Shown in pieces: positions 21,748 to 31,830 of a stretch of 64,000 bases of DNA. Under the pieces are notes generated by a model. That model saw only the letters and a list, made by a program, of their open reading frames with translations. It searched no databases and had not been told where the DNA came from. The translations under genes were made by a program, and so were the position numbers. This DNA comes from Oopsacas minuta (lineage: Eukaryota; Porifera; Hexactinellida; Lyssacinosida; Leucopsacidae): positions 1-64,000 of the forward strand of contig JAKMXF010000133.1 of NCBI GenBank assembly GCA_024704765.1, in the 5' to 3' direction. How positions within the stretch are numbered: position 1 is the first letter of the stretch; each line of letters opens with the position of its first letter.

Positions 21748-22701
21748 ATGGGAGACATATTTTCGTGTTGCTATGCAACGCCAGAAAACACACCTACGCG
21801 CCAACTTCTAGGACCAGGGGAACAGCCCCCGCCTTACCACGACACATTCCTGACACCTGCTATGATGCGCCACTTAACACTTAGCGAGGAAGCTCAGCTC
21901 CGATTGGCTCAGAGGTTGGCGCTGATTCAGGCACTCCCAGCTGGTGTTTACGATGGAGCTAATACTGATTATAAAAGGATGGAGTAAGTACACAAACAAA
22001 CAAACAACAACAATATAAATAATAATAATACTAAAGTGTTACCTCTGCGGCCAGCGTTAATATATATTCAATATCTTCCCTGGATATAATTACCCCCGGG
22101 GGGTCAGGGGTCAGGGGAGGAGGGAGGTTATCTTGCTCTCTGTAACAACCATTTTTGGCGCCTTAGGTTTTTGACTTGTCAGTTTTCCCAAAGGTCAGAC
22201 AAAGGAAGTTCATTGCCAACACTCCTCCTCTTTATACATACACATCTAACTAATTTGATTACTGATAGGATAATTGTAATTAGAACTGAAACTATAAATC
22301 CTAATATGGAACTGTAATAGCACGAGATTATATGAACTTCTGGCCTATCAGATTACAGACTTAGCTCATCTCTCATGACTCAATATTTCTGATATTTAAG
22401 CTGTATTACTTTAGAATTTGTATTCTATTATTATATGAATAATTTCACACCTTCTAGATGTGTAATTTGTATGACTGAATTCATTCTGGGAGAGCCAATC
22501 AGAATCCTCCCTTGTATGCATTTCTATCACATTCCTTGTATCGATCCATGGTTGCGTCGTTCATTTGTTTGTCCTTCCTGTTTGGCGCCTGTGGATACTG
22601 CCCTCCTGTCCGCCATCTCTTTCCAGGACAACCAAGTTGAAGATAGGAATGTAGAGGATATATCTATACATTCCAGGAACGATTCTCTGTTGCTAAAGTA
22701 A
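21748..22701 (+). CDS. RNF11: RNF11-type RING-H2 protein
   Basis: Two exons (21748-21983, 22458-22701) encode 159 residues (human RNF11 is 154). The start MGDIFSCC keeps a myristoylation/palmitoylation type N-terminus; then a PPPY WW-binding motif (GEQPPPYHD), the LTLSEEAQLRLAQRLALIQ helix and LPAGVYDG, all as in RNF11. The RING-H2 starts directly after the splice junction: CVICMTEF...CMHFYHIPCIDPWL...CPSC. RNF11 cooperates with NEDD4-family ligases and A20 in endosomal and NF-kB signalling. The single intron, 474 bp, contains a complete small gene on the opposite strand. Confidence 0.96.
22031..22376 (-). CDS. Small single-pass membrane protein nested antisense in the RNF11 intron
   Basis: Three exons (22357-22376, 22201-22311, 22031-22139) total 240 nt and encode 79 residues with consistent phases (2 and 2) and GT-AG borders. 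The protein has a short N-terminus (MRDELSLS), one hydrophobic span (ILGFIVSVLITIILSVIKLV), a basic Cys-containing stop-transfer (RCVCIKRR), a Pro-rich stretch (LPPPLTPDPPG) and an acidic C-terminal helix (SREDIEYILTLAAEVTL). I do not recognise the family. It resembles SMIM-type microproteins in layout. The gene is complete within the 474-bp RNF11 intron, and no single exon would be flagged as a long ORF. Confidence 0.62.
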
Positions 22702-22924
22702 GCTTACTTTATTATATTTGAATAATATTTATATTATTCTATTCTTAGTACAACACCTGAAGTATCTGCTCTACCTTTCTAAATCACTTATTGACTGCTC
22801 ATTTGTTGTTTCTATCTTTATCGATATATTTCTAATCTGTTAATATATATATCATTTCTTTAACAACAAACAATCAAACAAACAAACTATAACTTGTGTA
22901 CATAACTTGTAAGCAAATAGCTAG

Positions 22925-23920
22925 ATGCCTCCGGGAGAGAACAAATCAGTGCCAGATGATGGTGACGATTACTATCTGTTAGATGAGACTAGTGCTAAGG
23001 ACCTCTCCTTTGTACCTCTCCCACGACCTAAGGGTCCAATTTCCAAGTACTTTAGGACCCAATTGGTCTGGTATAACATCATAGGGATCGGCACCCTCCA
23101 TTTAATCTCCCTCTATGCCATAATTGTGTCGCCTAGTGCCCGTCTAGGTACCTGGTTGATGTATATGTGGATGTATATGATGACAGGCTTAGGTGTGACA
23201 GCTGGGTCTCACAGAATGTGGACACACAAGTCCTATAAGGCGCATTGGTCCTATCGATTGGTCCTTACGATCTTAAACACCGCTGCCTTCCAGAACCATG
23301 TCATCGAGTGGTCACGAGATCATAGGACACATCACAAGTTCTCTGAGACAGATGCTGACCCACATAACGCTCACAGAGGGTTCTTCTTCGCTCACTGCGG
23401 ATGGCTAATGTGTCGCAAACACCCCGAGGTTATACGTAAGGGACGGATGATCGATATATCTGACCTGGAGGCGGATCCCTTCCTTGCGTTTCAGAGAAAG
23501 TACTATCCTATCCTCGTCCTGCTCCTAGCGTTTATTGCTCCCACTATCTTGAACTCCTGGATCACAGGAGACACCTATTTGAACTCTTTCCTGATACCTG
23601 GAGTACTCAGATATGTCAGTACCTTACACATTACTTGGTCAGTTAACTCAGCTGCTCACCTCTGGGGAGCTCACCCCTATGACGACACAATCCACCCAGC
23701 TGAAAATTTGATAGTGTCAATGGGTGCTATTGGAGAGGGTTTTCATAATTATCATCACTGCTTCCCTTGGGATTACTCCACGAGTGAGTACGGACCTCTC
23801 TTCAACGGGACCACCTGTTTCATAGACATAGCCGCAGCCCTTGGCCTAGTCTGGGACCGCAAGAAAGCCAGCCCAGCTGTTATTAAGGCGCGCAGGTCCA
23901 GAACAGGGGACAAGTCCTAG
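22925..23920 (+). CDS. SCD: Stearoyl-CoA (delta-9) desaturase
   Basis: This intronless ORF of 331 residues has the three histidine boxes of the membrane desaturase family: HRMWTH (residues 96-101), HRTHH (133-137) and HNYHH (274-278), plus further conserved His (NSAAHLWG). Hydrophobic spans lie around residues 48-70, 75-95, 190-210 and 220-240. It inserts a cis double bond at C9 of acyl-CoA in the ER using cytochrome b5 and O2. An acceptor-like atag/ctag sits immediately before the ATG. Confidence 0.96.
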   Translation: MPPGENKSVPDDGDDYYLLDETSAKDLSFVPLPRPKGPISKYFRTQLVWYNIIGIGTLHLISLYAIIVSPSARLGTWLMYMWMYMMTGLGVTAGSHRMWTHKSYKAHWSYRLVLTILNTAAFQNHVIEWSRDHRTHHKFSETDADPHNAHRGFFFAHCGWLMCRKHPEVIRKGRMIDISDLEADPFLAFQRKYYPILVLLLAFIAPTILNSWITGDTYLNSFLIPGVLRYVSTLHITWSVNSAAHLWGAHPYDDTIHPAENLIVSMGAIGEGFHNYHHCFPWDYSTSEYGPLFNGTTCFIDIAAALGLVWDRKKASPAVIKARRSRTGDKS

Positions 23921-23994
23921 ATGATATGAATTCGATTTTTCTAGCTCGATAATAGAATTTTAGTCTATTTATTTGAAGTTCAATATATACCTGT

Positions 23995-24284
23995 CAGAGT
24001 TCTATCTAGGATTTTAAATTGGGGGGGGGGGGGGGGGGAGCTTTGAAATCCTTAGTACCCAATTATCAAAATATTACAATCTTGAAGTAAACACCAAACA
24101 TTTAATTATCCCTAAAAATGAAGATTTCCCAAATGTTATTTGTTTACACTTCAAAAGTGTTTTCACAATGAATTGTTATTCCAATAATTATCCATTCAAT
24201 AATATATTGCGATAATAGTACATTTTATGAGATTTTCGGGGAGGAAGCTTCCCCCCACACCCCCCGCCAGTAGATAGAACCCTG
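23995..24284. mobile_element. Nonautonomous DNA transposon (MITE) with long poly-G tract
   Basis: A 290-bp element is bounded by imperfect terminal inverted repeats (left cagagttctatctagg, right ccagtagatagaaccctg) and flanked by a 5-bp direct repeat cctgt (23990-23994 and 24285-24289). The left end carries a run of about 19 G and the right end two C-rich runs, so the single strand could fold on itself. There is no coding capacity. It lies between the desaturase and CAB39 genes. Confidence 0.7.
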
Positions 24285-24339
24285 CCTGTATTAAGACTAT
24301 ATATGGAAGTGTTAATCTGTTATTTTATTGGTTAGCAGC

Positions 24340-26263
24340 ATGCCACTATTCAGAACAGGCGCCAGATCCCCTCAGGACATAGTGCGGTCCCTCAGGGACA
24401 GTTTGTCACAGCTAGACAAGAACAGAGACAATCCAGTATCCAGGAAGAAGTCTTCTGAAGAGGTTAGTTGCACTCCTATCTATCATATACGTTACTATGC
24501 TGGTTGCTATGTATCCTCCTTCAGGTATGCAAGAATCTGGGGTCTATGAAGGCTATCCTGTACGGACAGGGGGACCAGGAACCTCAGCAGGAACAAATAA
24601 CCCTCCTATCACAAGAAGTGTACAACCAACATATTCTATTTCCTCTCATCCAATCATTATCCATTCTGGAATTTGAGTCAAGGAAGGAAGTGGCGCTTAT
24701 TTTCAGTCACATTCTCAAAAGACAGCTGGGTACCAGGTTAGTTATCTTGACACCTTACACTCTAACATTCCATTGTTTATTATGTGTTTGCTAGGTTTCC
24801 TACCGTTGATTATCTGGTAGCACACCAAGAGGTGTTAACTCTCCTTGTAAGAGGCTATGAGACCCCAGAGGTAAATTAACCAATAAGATTACTAGCTAGA
24901 TTTAATCACATATTTGTAGACTGCTCTTAACAACGGATTAATGCTTCGGGAATGCTTACGTCACGAGTTGTTAACCCGTCTTATCCTGTATTCAGATGAC
25001 CTGTATCTCTTCTTCAAATACGTACAACTACAAGTATTCGATATAGCTTCAGATGCGTTTGCGACCTTAAGGGATATCTTAACAAGACACAAAATAATGA
25101 CGAGTGAGTTTCTAGAGAAGAATTATGATAAAATATTTTCACACTATCAGTCACTGATTGAATCTGACAATTACGTCACAAGGAGGCAGTCACTAAAGCT
25201 CCTGGGAGAACTTTTATTGGACCGACACAACTTCACTGTCATGACAAGGTTTGTTTAGTTCCATATTAATCATATAGTCCTGTAACATTCCTTTACGTTA
25301 CCCTAGCAACACATGAATATTTCTAGATATATAGCTTCGGGTGATAATCTTAAAGTAATGATGAATCTGCTCTGTAATCCTTCAAGGAATATTCAGTTTG
25401 AAGCATTTCACGTATTCAAGGTGTTTGTAGCTAATCCCAATAAATCACATCCAGTAGGAGAGATACTACTCAAGAATAGAGACAAACTGGTGGAGTTCCT
25501 CTCCAGGTATTTATGCTATTTGTAGATTAATTGGACAGGAGTTACTCGCATAAATTACTGTCAATTATCCTGAATGGCAGTAAATTGAATGAGAAATTCA
25601 GTAATTGACGTAATTATCTCTTTTCATACATATATATTGTACTAGCCGCAACGCCGTCCTCTGGGCGGCTTTTCTGCTAGTTCCTGCGGAATTCTTTTTC
25701 GGGCCTTTGGCCCTCATGATTGTCTTTTAAAGTTTGCGAACGCTACGCGTCCGCATATAATAGCTCTCAGTGAACAATCAAAAAACCTATTACATTGCTA
25801 CGAAGGAAGGAATCTGATTGGCCAACGTTGACCAATCAGAATCCTCCGAAAATGCATTGATTTATATGGCGAGGTGTGAAAAATTCACATATCTTCTCAA
25901 AAAATGGATCGATTTGAAAAATAATTCTTATTTGGAATGGTTGAGTGCTACTTAGTCGACACACAAAATTTGGTACGAATCGGCCCAGGCATCTCTGAGA
26001 AAACGCGCGGACACACACACACACACTTTGTTTTACATATACAGATACAGGTTATAAGAACACCCTTGGGGGTAGCAATACACGTTCTTATAACCTGTAT
26101 CGTTTGTATGGTGCTTATATCCGGTATATTCTTATAACCTGTATACCCCATACAATAATTCTATTTTAGATTTCAAACAGACAGAAGTGAAGACGAACAA
26201 TTCAACGAGGAGAAAGCTTACCTAATAAAACAGATCCGAGAAATGAAGAAGGTGTCAGGATGA
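24340..26263 (+). CDS. CAB39: MO25 / calcium-binding protein 39
   Basis: Six exons (24340-24462, 24525-24736, 24795-24870, 24920-25248, 25327-25506, 26170-26263) sum to 1014 nt, 337 residues (human CAB39 is 341). Hallmark stretches include [47 protein letters not shown]-like ([18 protein letters not shown]) and [20 protein letters not shown]25 is a helical scaffold that stabilises the LKB1-STRAD complex and activates STE20 kinases. The last intron is 663 bp and contains repeat sequence. With CAMKK it is the second AMPK-pathway component in the window. Confidence 0.97.
25620..26160. mobile_element. Interspersed repeat remnants inside the last CAB39 intron
   Basis: Base composition changes abruptly at about 25644 (CpG-rich: gccgcaacgccgtcctctgg, tacgcgtccgc), followed by inverted word pairs (ctgattggccaacgttgacc and ggtcaacgttggccaatcag overlap as a palindrome near 25815-25845), an (AC)n run at 26014-26026 and then a foldback (acaggttataagaac at 26045 and gttcttataacctgt at 26085). 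It resembles degraded transposon tail sequence; the class is not determined. Confidence 0.5.
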
Positions 26264-26406
26264 CGTCATATGAATTTAGCTTTATAGCTGACTCTTTGTA
26301 ATATGTGTCTTAATTACTACATTACTAATGTCATATTGTGTTGCTAGGGAAATCTCTTAATTATCCCTGGTTCTATAATATTAACTTATAGTTAGCTTAT
26401 TGACCA

Positions 26407-28514
26407 ATGAGTGTCTCGCCTTTACAACGCTTCGGAGCTCTGAGATGTGTGACGTCATCCAAATTTAGGTATCTATTTTTAGAACACACTCTTTAATCTT
26501 ATTGGTTGTTTATATTTTGTTTACAGATCTCCTGTTAAACTTCTCGCTTGGCTACGCATTCCTCTATCTGTGAACTGGTTGCTATGCAACACCTGGGATA
26601 GATTGGAATTCGCTATTTCTCGGGAATCTCGTCTGAATGCTTTTCTTATTTTTATGAAGAATATACTTTTAAAACACAAGAAAATATTAATAATTTTAAC
26701 ACTTCTGCTCTCAGGTAAGTAACTCTGTAATTCTATTGGTTAATTATATTCATATATTCTATTTATAGTATACCTGCTGTATTGTGGCATTGTGTCGCGT
26801 CAAGTGGTGGAAACGAGTGGCACGAGCGATCTGGTGGAGTTTTCCCGTCCTTCTAACAAGATTAGCCGGATATTACTACTGTCACTAGCTCGATTAAGTG
26901 GGGCGCCAGTATTCAGAGATGAAACAGATTTCAGGGCGCCACATGACGGAGTATACGCGGGTATTTATTCCAGTCAGGTAGATGAGAATGGGTTTGTCAC
27001 TCTCTCCTGTGTCAGTCCTGCCCTTAAACTATCCCAGTATATCCTAGCAACCGGATACTGGGAACAGCTGCAGAATGGAATGCTTAATTTAATTAACCTA
27101 GCAGAACTAGCAGTAGATCTGGATAGACTACCTGTATTTCCACAGGTAACATTCCATTACTTACTTCATGTTGCTGTGTACTTTATATACATATTTTCAC
27201 ACCTAGGTGTCTAACAGCAGACTATTTGGGATCCCACATTTAGGCGCCAAATCGGTCTTAAGTGGTCCCACACACTCCCTGGAGCTCTACTACTCCCTGT
27301 CAGAACTAAATCAGAATTTGTGTCGCAGAACAGAAACCATGTTCGACACATTTTTCAGTTTCCTTCAGAGATCTCCTAGACAGATCCTATTGGGTATATT
27401 TATACATTCCGAGCATACCAAGGATGAATGGTTGTTGCCGGGGAGATGGAGTGACCAGGTTGCTACGTCACTACAGACTCAAGCATCTGTGGATTGTACT
27501 GAATTCCTGAAGGTATATCCGTTGCTATCTAGGTGTTAAATGCTCTCATTCCTCTGTCTACACCCCTGGTTCCTAGCTACTACTATATCTATTTATTAAT
27601 GCATTCCTATAGGACTCTATCATCACTAAGCTGGAGCGTAACCTCAATTCAGATCGCTTTTCTTTATTCCAACAAAGTTTCTACATTCATAAAGCTGTTT
27701 GTATAAATTCCAATAAAAATATTCACGTGTTAGAATTCTCTAAAATATTCTCAAGTTTAAGTGATGAACCAAATTCCATTCTACTCGTTAATTGGAGAGG
27801 GTTGCCAAGGAAACGGTCTGACACCTCCAAGCGGATACAGCTACAGACAATAGCCACTTTTTCAGATCTGCCACATTGGCCTGTGTCTGATATGGTAAGT
27901 GTTACTCATGCCACTTTAATCCTGTTATTTTATTGGTTAATAATTTAGGTGAGAACAGCCTCCAGGACCTATCTGAGATCTCTCAATCTGTCCCGGCCAC
28001 TGATTGGTCTACACGTGAGACTAGAGAAATTAGGCGCCAGAGCAATGAAGGCATCTAATCCCGACACATTTATGACAGAGTGTCTGTCAGAATTAGCGAC
28101 ACATTTAAAGGCTATAACAGCGGCAGCTCCAGAGGCCACTTCCTTGTTACCAATATGTGACTTAGGAATGTATGGCTCTGAGAGTTGTCAGGGGTGTACA
28201 CAGGGTAATTGGGCACTAGACAAGTTTATGGAGAAGGTAAGTTATAAGTGGCAGATATTCAAATGGCTGAGGTGTTAAAATTGTGTCCTTAGGGAATCCA
28301 CTTCAGATTTTATAACCCTAACCTGTCAAACGGAGAGACGGACACAGGATTTGTGTCGCTTGTGGAGATGACCACTTTAGTAGAGTCACAATTTCTAGTC
28401 CTGGTAGGTGGTGGAGGGTACCAGCGACAACTGGCGCACAGGTTCCGGTACCGTCTGGGGGGAGAGAGCTTCAGAGAGGGAGACAAGGATATAAGACTCA
28501 AAGAAATTTGTTGA
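26407..28514 (+). CDS. Type II membrane protein, putative O-fucosyltransferase-like glycosyltransferase
   Basis: Seven exons (26407-26468, 26527-26714, 26769-27145, 27207-27512, 27613-27894, 27949-28236, 28293-28514) sum to 1725 nt, 574 residues. A single hydrophobic segment (ILIILTLLLSVYLLYCGIV, residues ~73-92) after a basic N-terminus gives type II Golgi topology. The C-terminal half has LIGLHVRLEKLG, like the HxR motif of GT-B fucosyltransferases, and a later SLVEMTTLVESQFLVLVGG segment at the position where such enzymes bind nucleotide sugar. The family assignment is tentative; it is certainly protein-coding. It lies 143 bp after CAB39 on the same strand. Confidence 0.6.
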
Positions 28515-28764
28515 CAAAGTTAGTGATTGATTGGAATGTTGTACAGTTCACTTATTTATTTCTATAATTATCTTTTAAATCTGTTTGTGTTGATATTATA
28601 TAATCACATATTTTGTTGTTTGTTGTTATTTCACACCTCTGCCATATGAGACATAAGTTCCCCAAATTCCTACCCTTTCATATGGTTGCCATGGAAGCAT
28701 AAGAATAAATCTAATAACTCTGATTAATAACAAATAATGATATACATTTTTTCTTTTTTACTAA

Positions 28765-30021
28765 TCACAACTTCAATATTCCTTGGATACTAGATATAGC
28801 TCTGGAATGCAGGTTATATCTATAGCTAATTATCGCTATAATTAGCACTACACTAGAGTTCATAGTATAACGTGTTACGGCGTAGTTAGGCGCCATTATG
28901 TTACACTTCTGTATAATTATATTACAAATACGCGCGGTTTCTTGAGCACTAGGATCAGTTGATTGGATTTTGTTCTTAATCAGCTGTGCATACTCTGAGA
29001 AAATAGTTTTCACACCTTTCATAGAAGTGGCCTCCTGCATGAGAGATACTGTCTCCCCTTTCCTTATTTTAACATTTTTCTTGAACACATTCTTGTTGTT
29101 GTAGCATAGCAACAGCGTTGCTATGGCCATGACTTGAGGAATGGCACAGAAATTGAATACTGTATTATCATTGGTCAGTTCTCCTAATTGTGCCAGATAT
29201 TCTAATACATTTGGAACTTCTGTTAATGTTAGAGTTATTAAGTGGTTCAAGCATGCCACTCCTTGTGCCACATTTTCAGGCTGTTTGAAGGTGTCAATTG
29301 TGTCGCCGTATTTGTGCCACACTTCTTCTGGCCAGAAGTGTCGACCTTGTGTCGTATCCTCGAAATAATCTCTAGTAATGTTAGTCTTTTGTAAGAACCT
29401 TCCCATCCCAATTGACAGCTCTGTCATATGTGCCACTTCTGTGCCACTTGTGAATAGATTAGTGAGTCCTACACCCACTAGACCAGCTGCATACAGACAG
29501 TACTCGTCCCATTCCTCCACAGTAACGATCCTCTTCTCCAAGTACCCCGCGAACCCTCTCCCCATCTGTCCTGCTATATCATTAATCACCCTCTGGTATC
29601 GAATAGGTAGTCCCCTGAATGCTCGGGATATAGTAGGGAAGTCCTCCAGGACTATTCTGTCCTTTTCCGTGCTCTCTTTGTACCTCCAGTCAGGTATCTG
29701 TAGATATGTATAGAAGTTGCTTAACATGGTTACCTTATCATCAATAGGAATGTTCATATCATCCTCTATAGTGTCCAATGCTCTTAACACCAAATAGAAT
29801 ATACACACAGCTGGACGGAGGGTGTTATCCTGGATGGATCGTATAACAGCTGAGAAGGATCTACTCGTTAGTTCCAAATACTCGTAACACTTCATTAGAT
29901 CAGCTGATTGGAGCTCTTCTGTAGTCAGCTGAGGGGACAATAGAGTGTTTCCCCCTAGGTACTTGTATCGAAAGAGAGCCCATAGCTCTGAGGGGTGATA
30001 CATAGATACGTAGAACTCCAT
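28765..30021 (-). CDS. FDFT1: Squalene synthase
   Basis: Intronless, 418 residues (human 417). The two aspartate-rich substrate-Mg motifs are present: DTIEDD (residues 83-88) and DYFED (218-222), with FCAIPQVMAIATL near residue 290 and a C-terminal membrane anchor (VVLIIAIISY). It condenses two farnesyl diphosphates to squalene, the first committed sterol step, on the ER. The presence of this gene excludes typical insects and nematodes as the source. Confidence 0.96.
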   Translation of the reverse strand: MEFYVSMYHPSELWALFRYKYLGGNTLLSPQLTTEELQSADLMKCYEYLELTSRSFSAVIRSIQDNTLRPAVCIFYLVLRALDTIEDDMNIPIDDKVTMLSNFYTYLQIPDWRYKESTEKDRIVLEDFPTISRAFRGLPIRYQRVINDIAGQMGRGFAGYLEKRIVTVEEWDEYCLYAAGLVGVGLTNLFTSGTEVAHMTELSIGMGRFLQKTNITRDYFEDTTQGRHFWPEEVWHKYGDTIDTFKQPENVAQGVACLNHLITLTLTEVPNVLEYLAQLGELTNDNTVFNFCAIPQVMAIATLLLCYNNKNVFKKNVKIRKGETVSLMQEATSMKGVKTIFSEYAQLIKNKIQSTDPSAQETARICNIIIQKCNIMAPNYAVTRYTMNSSVVLIIAIISYRYNLHSRAISSIQGILKL

Positions 30022-30232
30022 TAGGAATGTAACTGATTGCTATATTCGTGTTATATAGAATTTGAGTATGTCTTACCATCAGGTGATTGTATTATCACTC
30101 CATCGGCTCATTTCTATTAATAGTAACAAGTATTATTTACATTCTTTTATGTCATATTCGTATCCAAGGTAGTAGAAACATATGAGTATAAAATAATAAT
30201 AATAGTTTGAATTCCTATCCACCAGATGGTTG

Positions 30233-31117
30233 CTACTTGAGCACACAGACCTGCACCATGTGATCGCAAGGAATGTTTACTTCTCTCAGAATTTGTGAAT
30301 TTTTTAACACCTTTCCTGAGTGGCACCAGAGCTGTGAAGATACCGACACATTTTCCACTAATGAGAGTCTTCGCTTACAGCTGATAATTGTGTCTTCTGA
30401 ATTGACCTATCAGATTACAGTATTCAAATAGTGTCACATATGAGTTGTCATATATTATCACCTCTAATTTGATGTCTTTCCTTCCATCCAATCTTATTCT
30501 TATTTTAGTATCAAGTTCTATTTTTAGCTCTTCATCTTCTGTAATATATTTCCTGCTTGGTGACAGACCTGGATCATAGGCATGTCGTCTAGGAGATTTG
30601 GGTCTAGCTAGACAATAATTCGGTATCACATATTGGTGTCCTCTCTCATCATAGCTCTGTGATAAGTACCCTTGAGGATAAGAGGTTACAAATCTGCACC
30701 CTACTACAGGTAATGTGTGATCTTAACACCTACTAACATTCCACAATATTCTATTTATAGTAACTCACCATTTGGCAGAATAATTCCTACTCCGTCAATA
30801 ATCGCTTGTGCCATAGAATAGTCCCCTCTCTCTGCAAACTCAGTAGCAGACCTCAGAGCCGACCAGACCTCTTCCTGCCCCCCGAAGGCAGGAGCTGTCT
30901 CCCAGAATTCTATCCTCTTCTCCTCTAATGTGTCCCTAGTTACGTCTGTACCTCCTAGGAATGTTGTTATAAATGTTTTAGCTGTAATTTGATTGGCTAG
31001 CTTACCTTCCCATACTGGCTGTCCTATGAACAGTTTGTTATTCCCTAGAGTAATTTCTGACACCTCTGTCCCCTCCAATAGCCCCCTGTCCCTCCTACAA
31101 CTCATACAAGATCCCAT
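30233..31117 (-). CDS. UBTD2: Ubiquitin domain-containing protein (UBTD1/2)
   Basis: Three exons (30769-31117, 30407-30700, 30233-30357) sum to 768 nt, 255 residues. MGSCMSCRRDRG gives a myristoylatable, Cys-rich start; the DC-UbP helical domain shows RIEFWETAPAFGGQEEVW and MAQAIIDGVGIILPNG, then YDERGHQYVIPNYCLARP. The ubiquitin-like fold is completed only in the last exon (QLWCHSGKVLKN, matching WFFSGKLL of human UBTD); without splicing at 30407 (donor gtcaat) the ORF would stop early. It is a ubiquitin-pathway regulator. It lies 211 bp upstream of squalene synthase on the same strand and diverges from ADAMTS. Confidence 0.9.
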
Positions 31118-31830
31118 TTATATTTAGTTCCTGTTCTATATGAAACTAACATAATATATAGTTAATAGGGATAGGGTAACATGATCCTCAAATAGTTGCC
31201 CCCTCTGTACCTGCACATACTTTAATTACCCAAGGGCAGAGGTGTCATGTGAGTAATTTATGGCGCCTATTATCTAATTCTAAATAAAGTTACATAAATC
31301 TGGGAGTTTCATATTAACCCACAAATACAGCTGTAAAATGTGATATATCATAAGTTTAGTTCAAAGAGAAGATTATCCAAGTAATATTTATGTTCTTACT
31401 TATCTCTGCCACTTAACACCTTTACAGAGGTGACATAATTGTGTCCTTTAACCCACGAACTATGATTCTCATTCTCTAACACCGCCACTCCGACAGAACT
31501 ATTTGTCCACATTCTTATCAGAGCTTTGGTATCCATAAAACTTTCCTACGGTCATGTGTCGTCCCTACGCATCCACTTATAAGCCATTATTGTGCCACTA
31601 TTGAGTCTGTGTTAATAATTGCTTACATTCTGTTTAGATATTTGCATAGCAACCCAATCGTATTTATGCAATTCAGTGATTTGTTTACGTAAATATCAAA
31701 TAAACAAATCTGCACATTTATGAGTCAAAGAACATTTCTTCCATAATCCTTAGTGATCTGCTTAGTTCTGGTTTCAGTATAAATAGGATTAAACTGGAAC
31801 TAATTAACAGAAATTAAGTTTACCCCAAAA
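31118..31830. promoter_or_regulatory. Divergent intergenic region UBTD / ADAMTS
   Basis: 713 bp between divergent starts, AT-rich, with no ORF. It contains several of the recurrent words found window-wide (taacacctt at 31414, gtgtcgtccc near 31558, cggcgcc-type word ggcgcctatt near 31263). Promoter role is inferred from gene orientation. Confidence 0.35.

Noticed and set aside
25937-26151. Overlapping ORFs on both strands in the last CAB39 intron
   Set aside because: They run through AC repeats and a foldback; CAB39 splices cleanly from 25506 to 26170.
30375-30629. UBTD ending at an early stop at 30375
   Set aside because: This would truncate the ubiquitin-like fold; splicing at 30407 to 30357 restores the expected C-terminal strand pattern.
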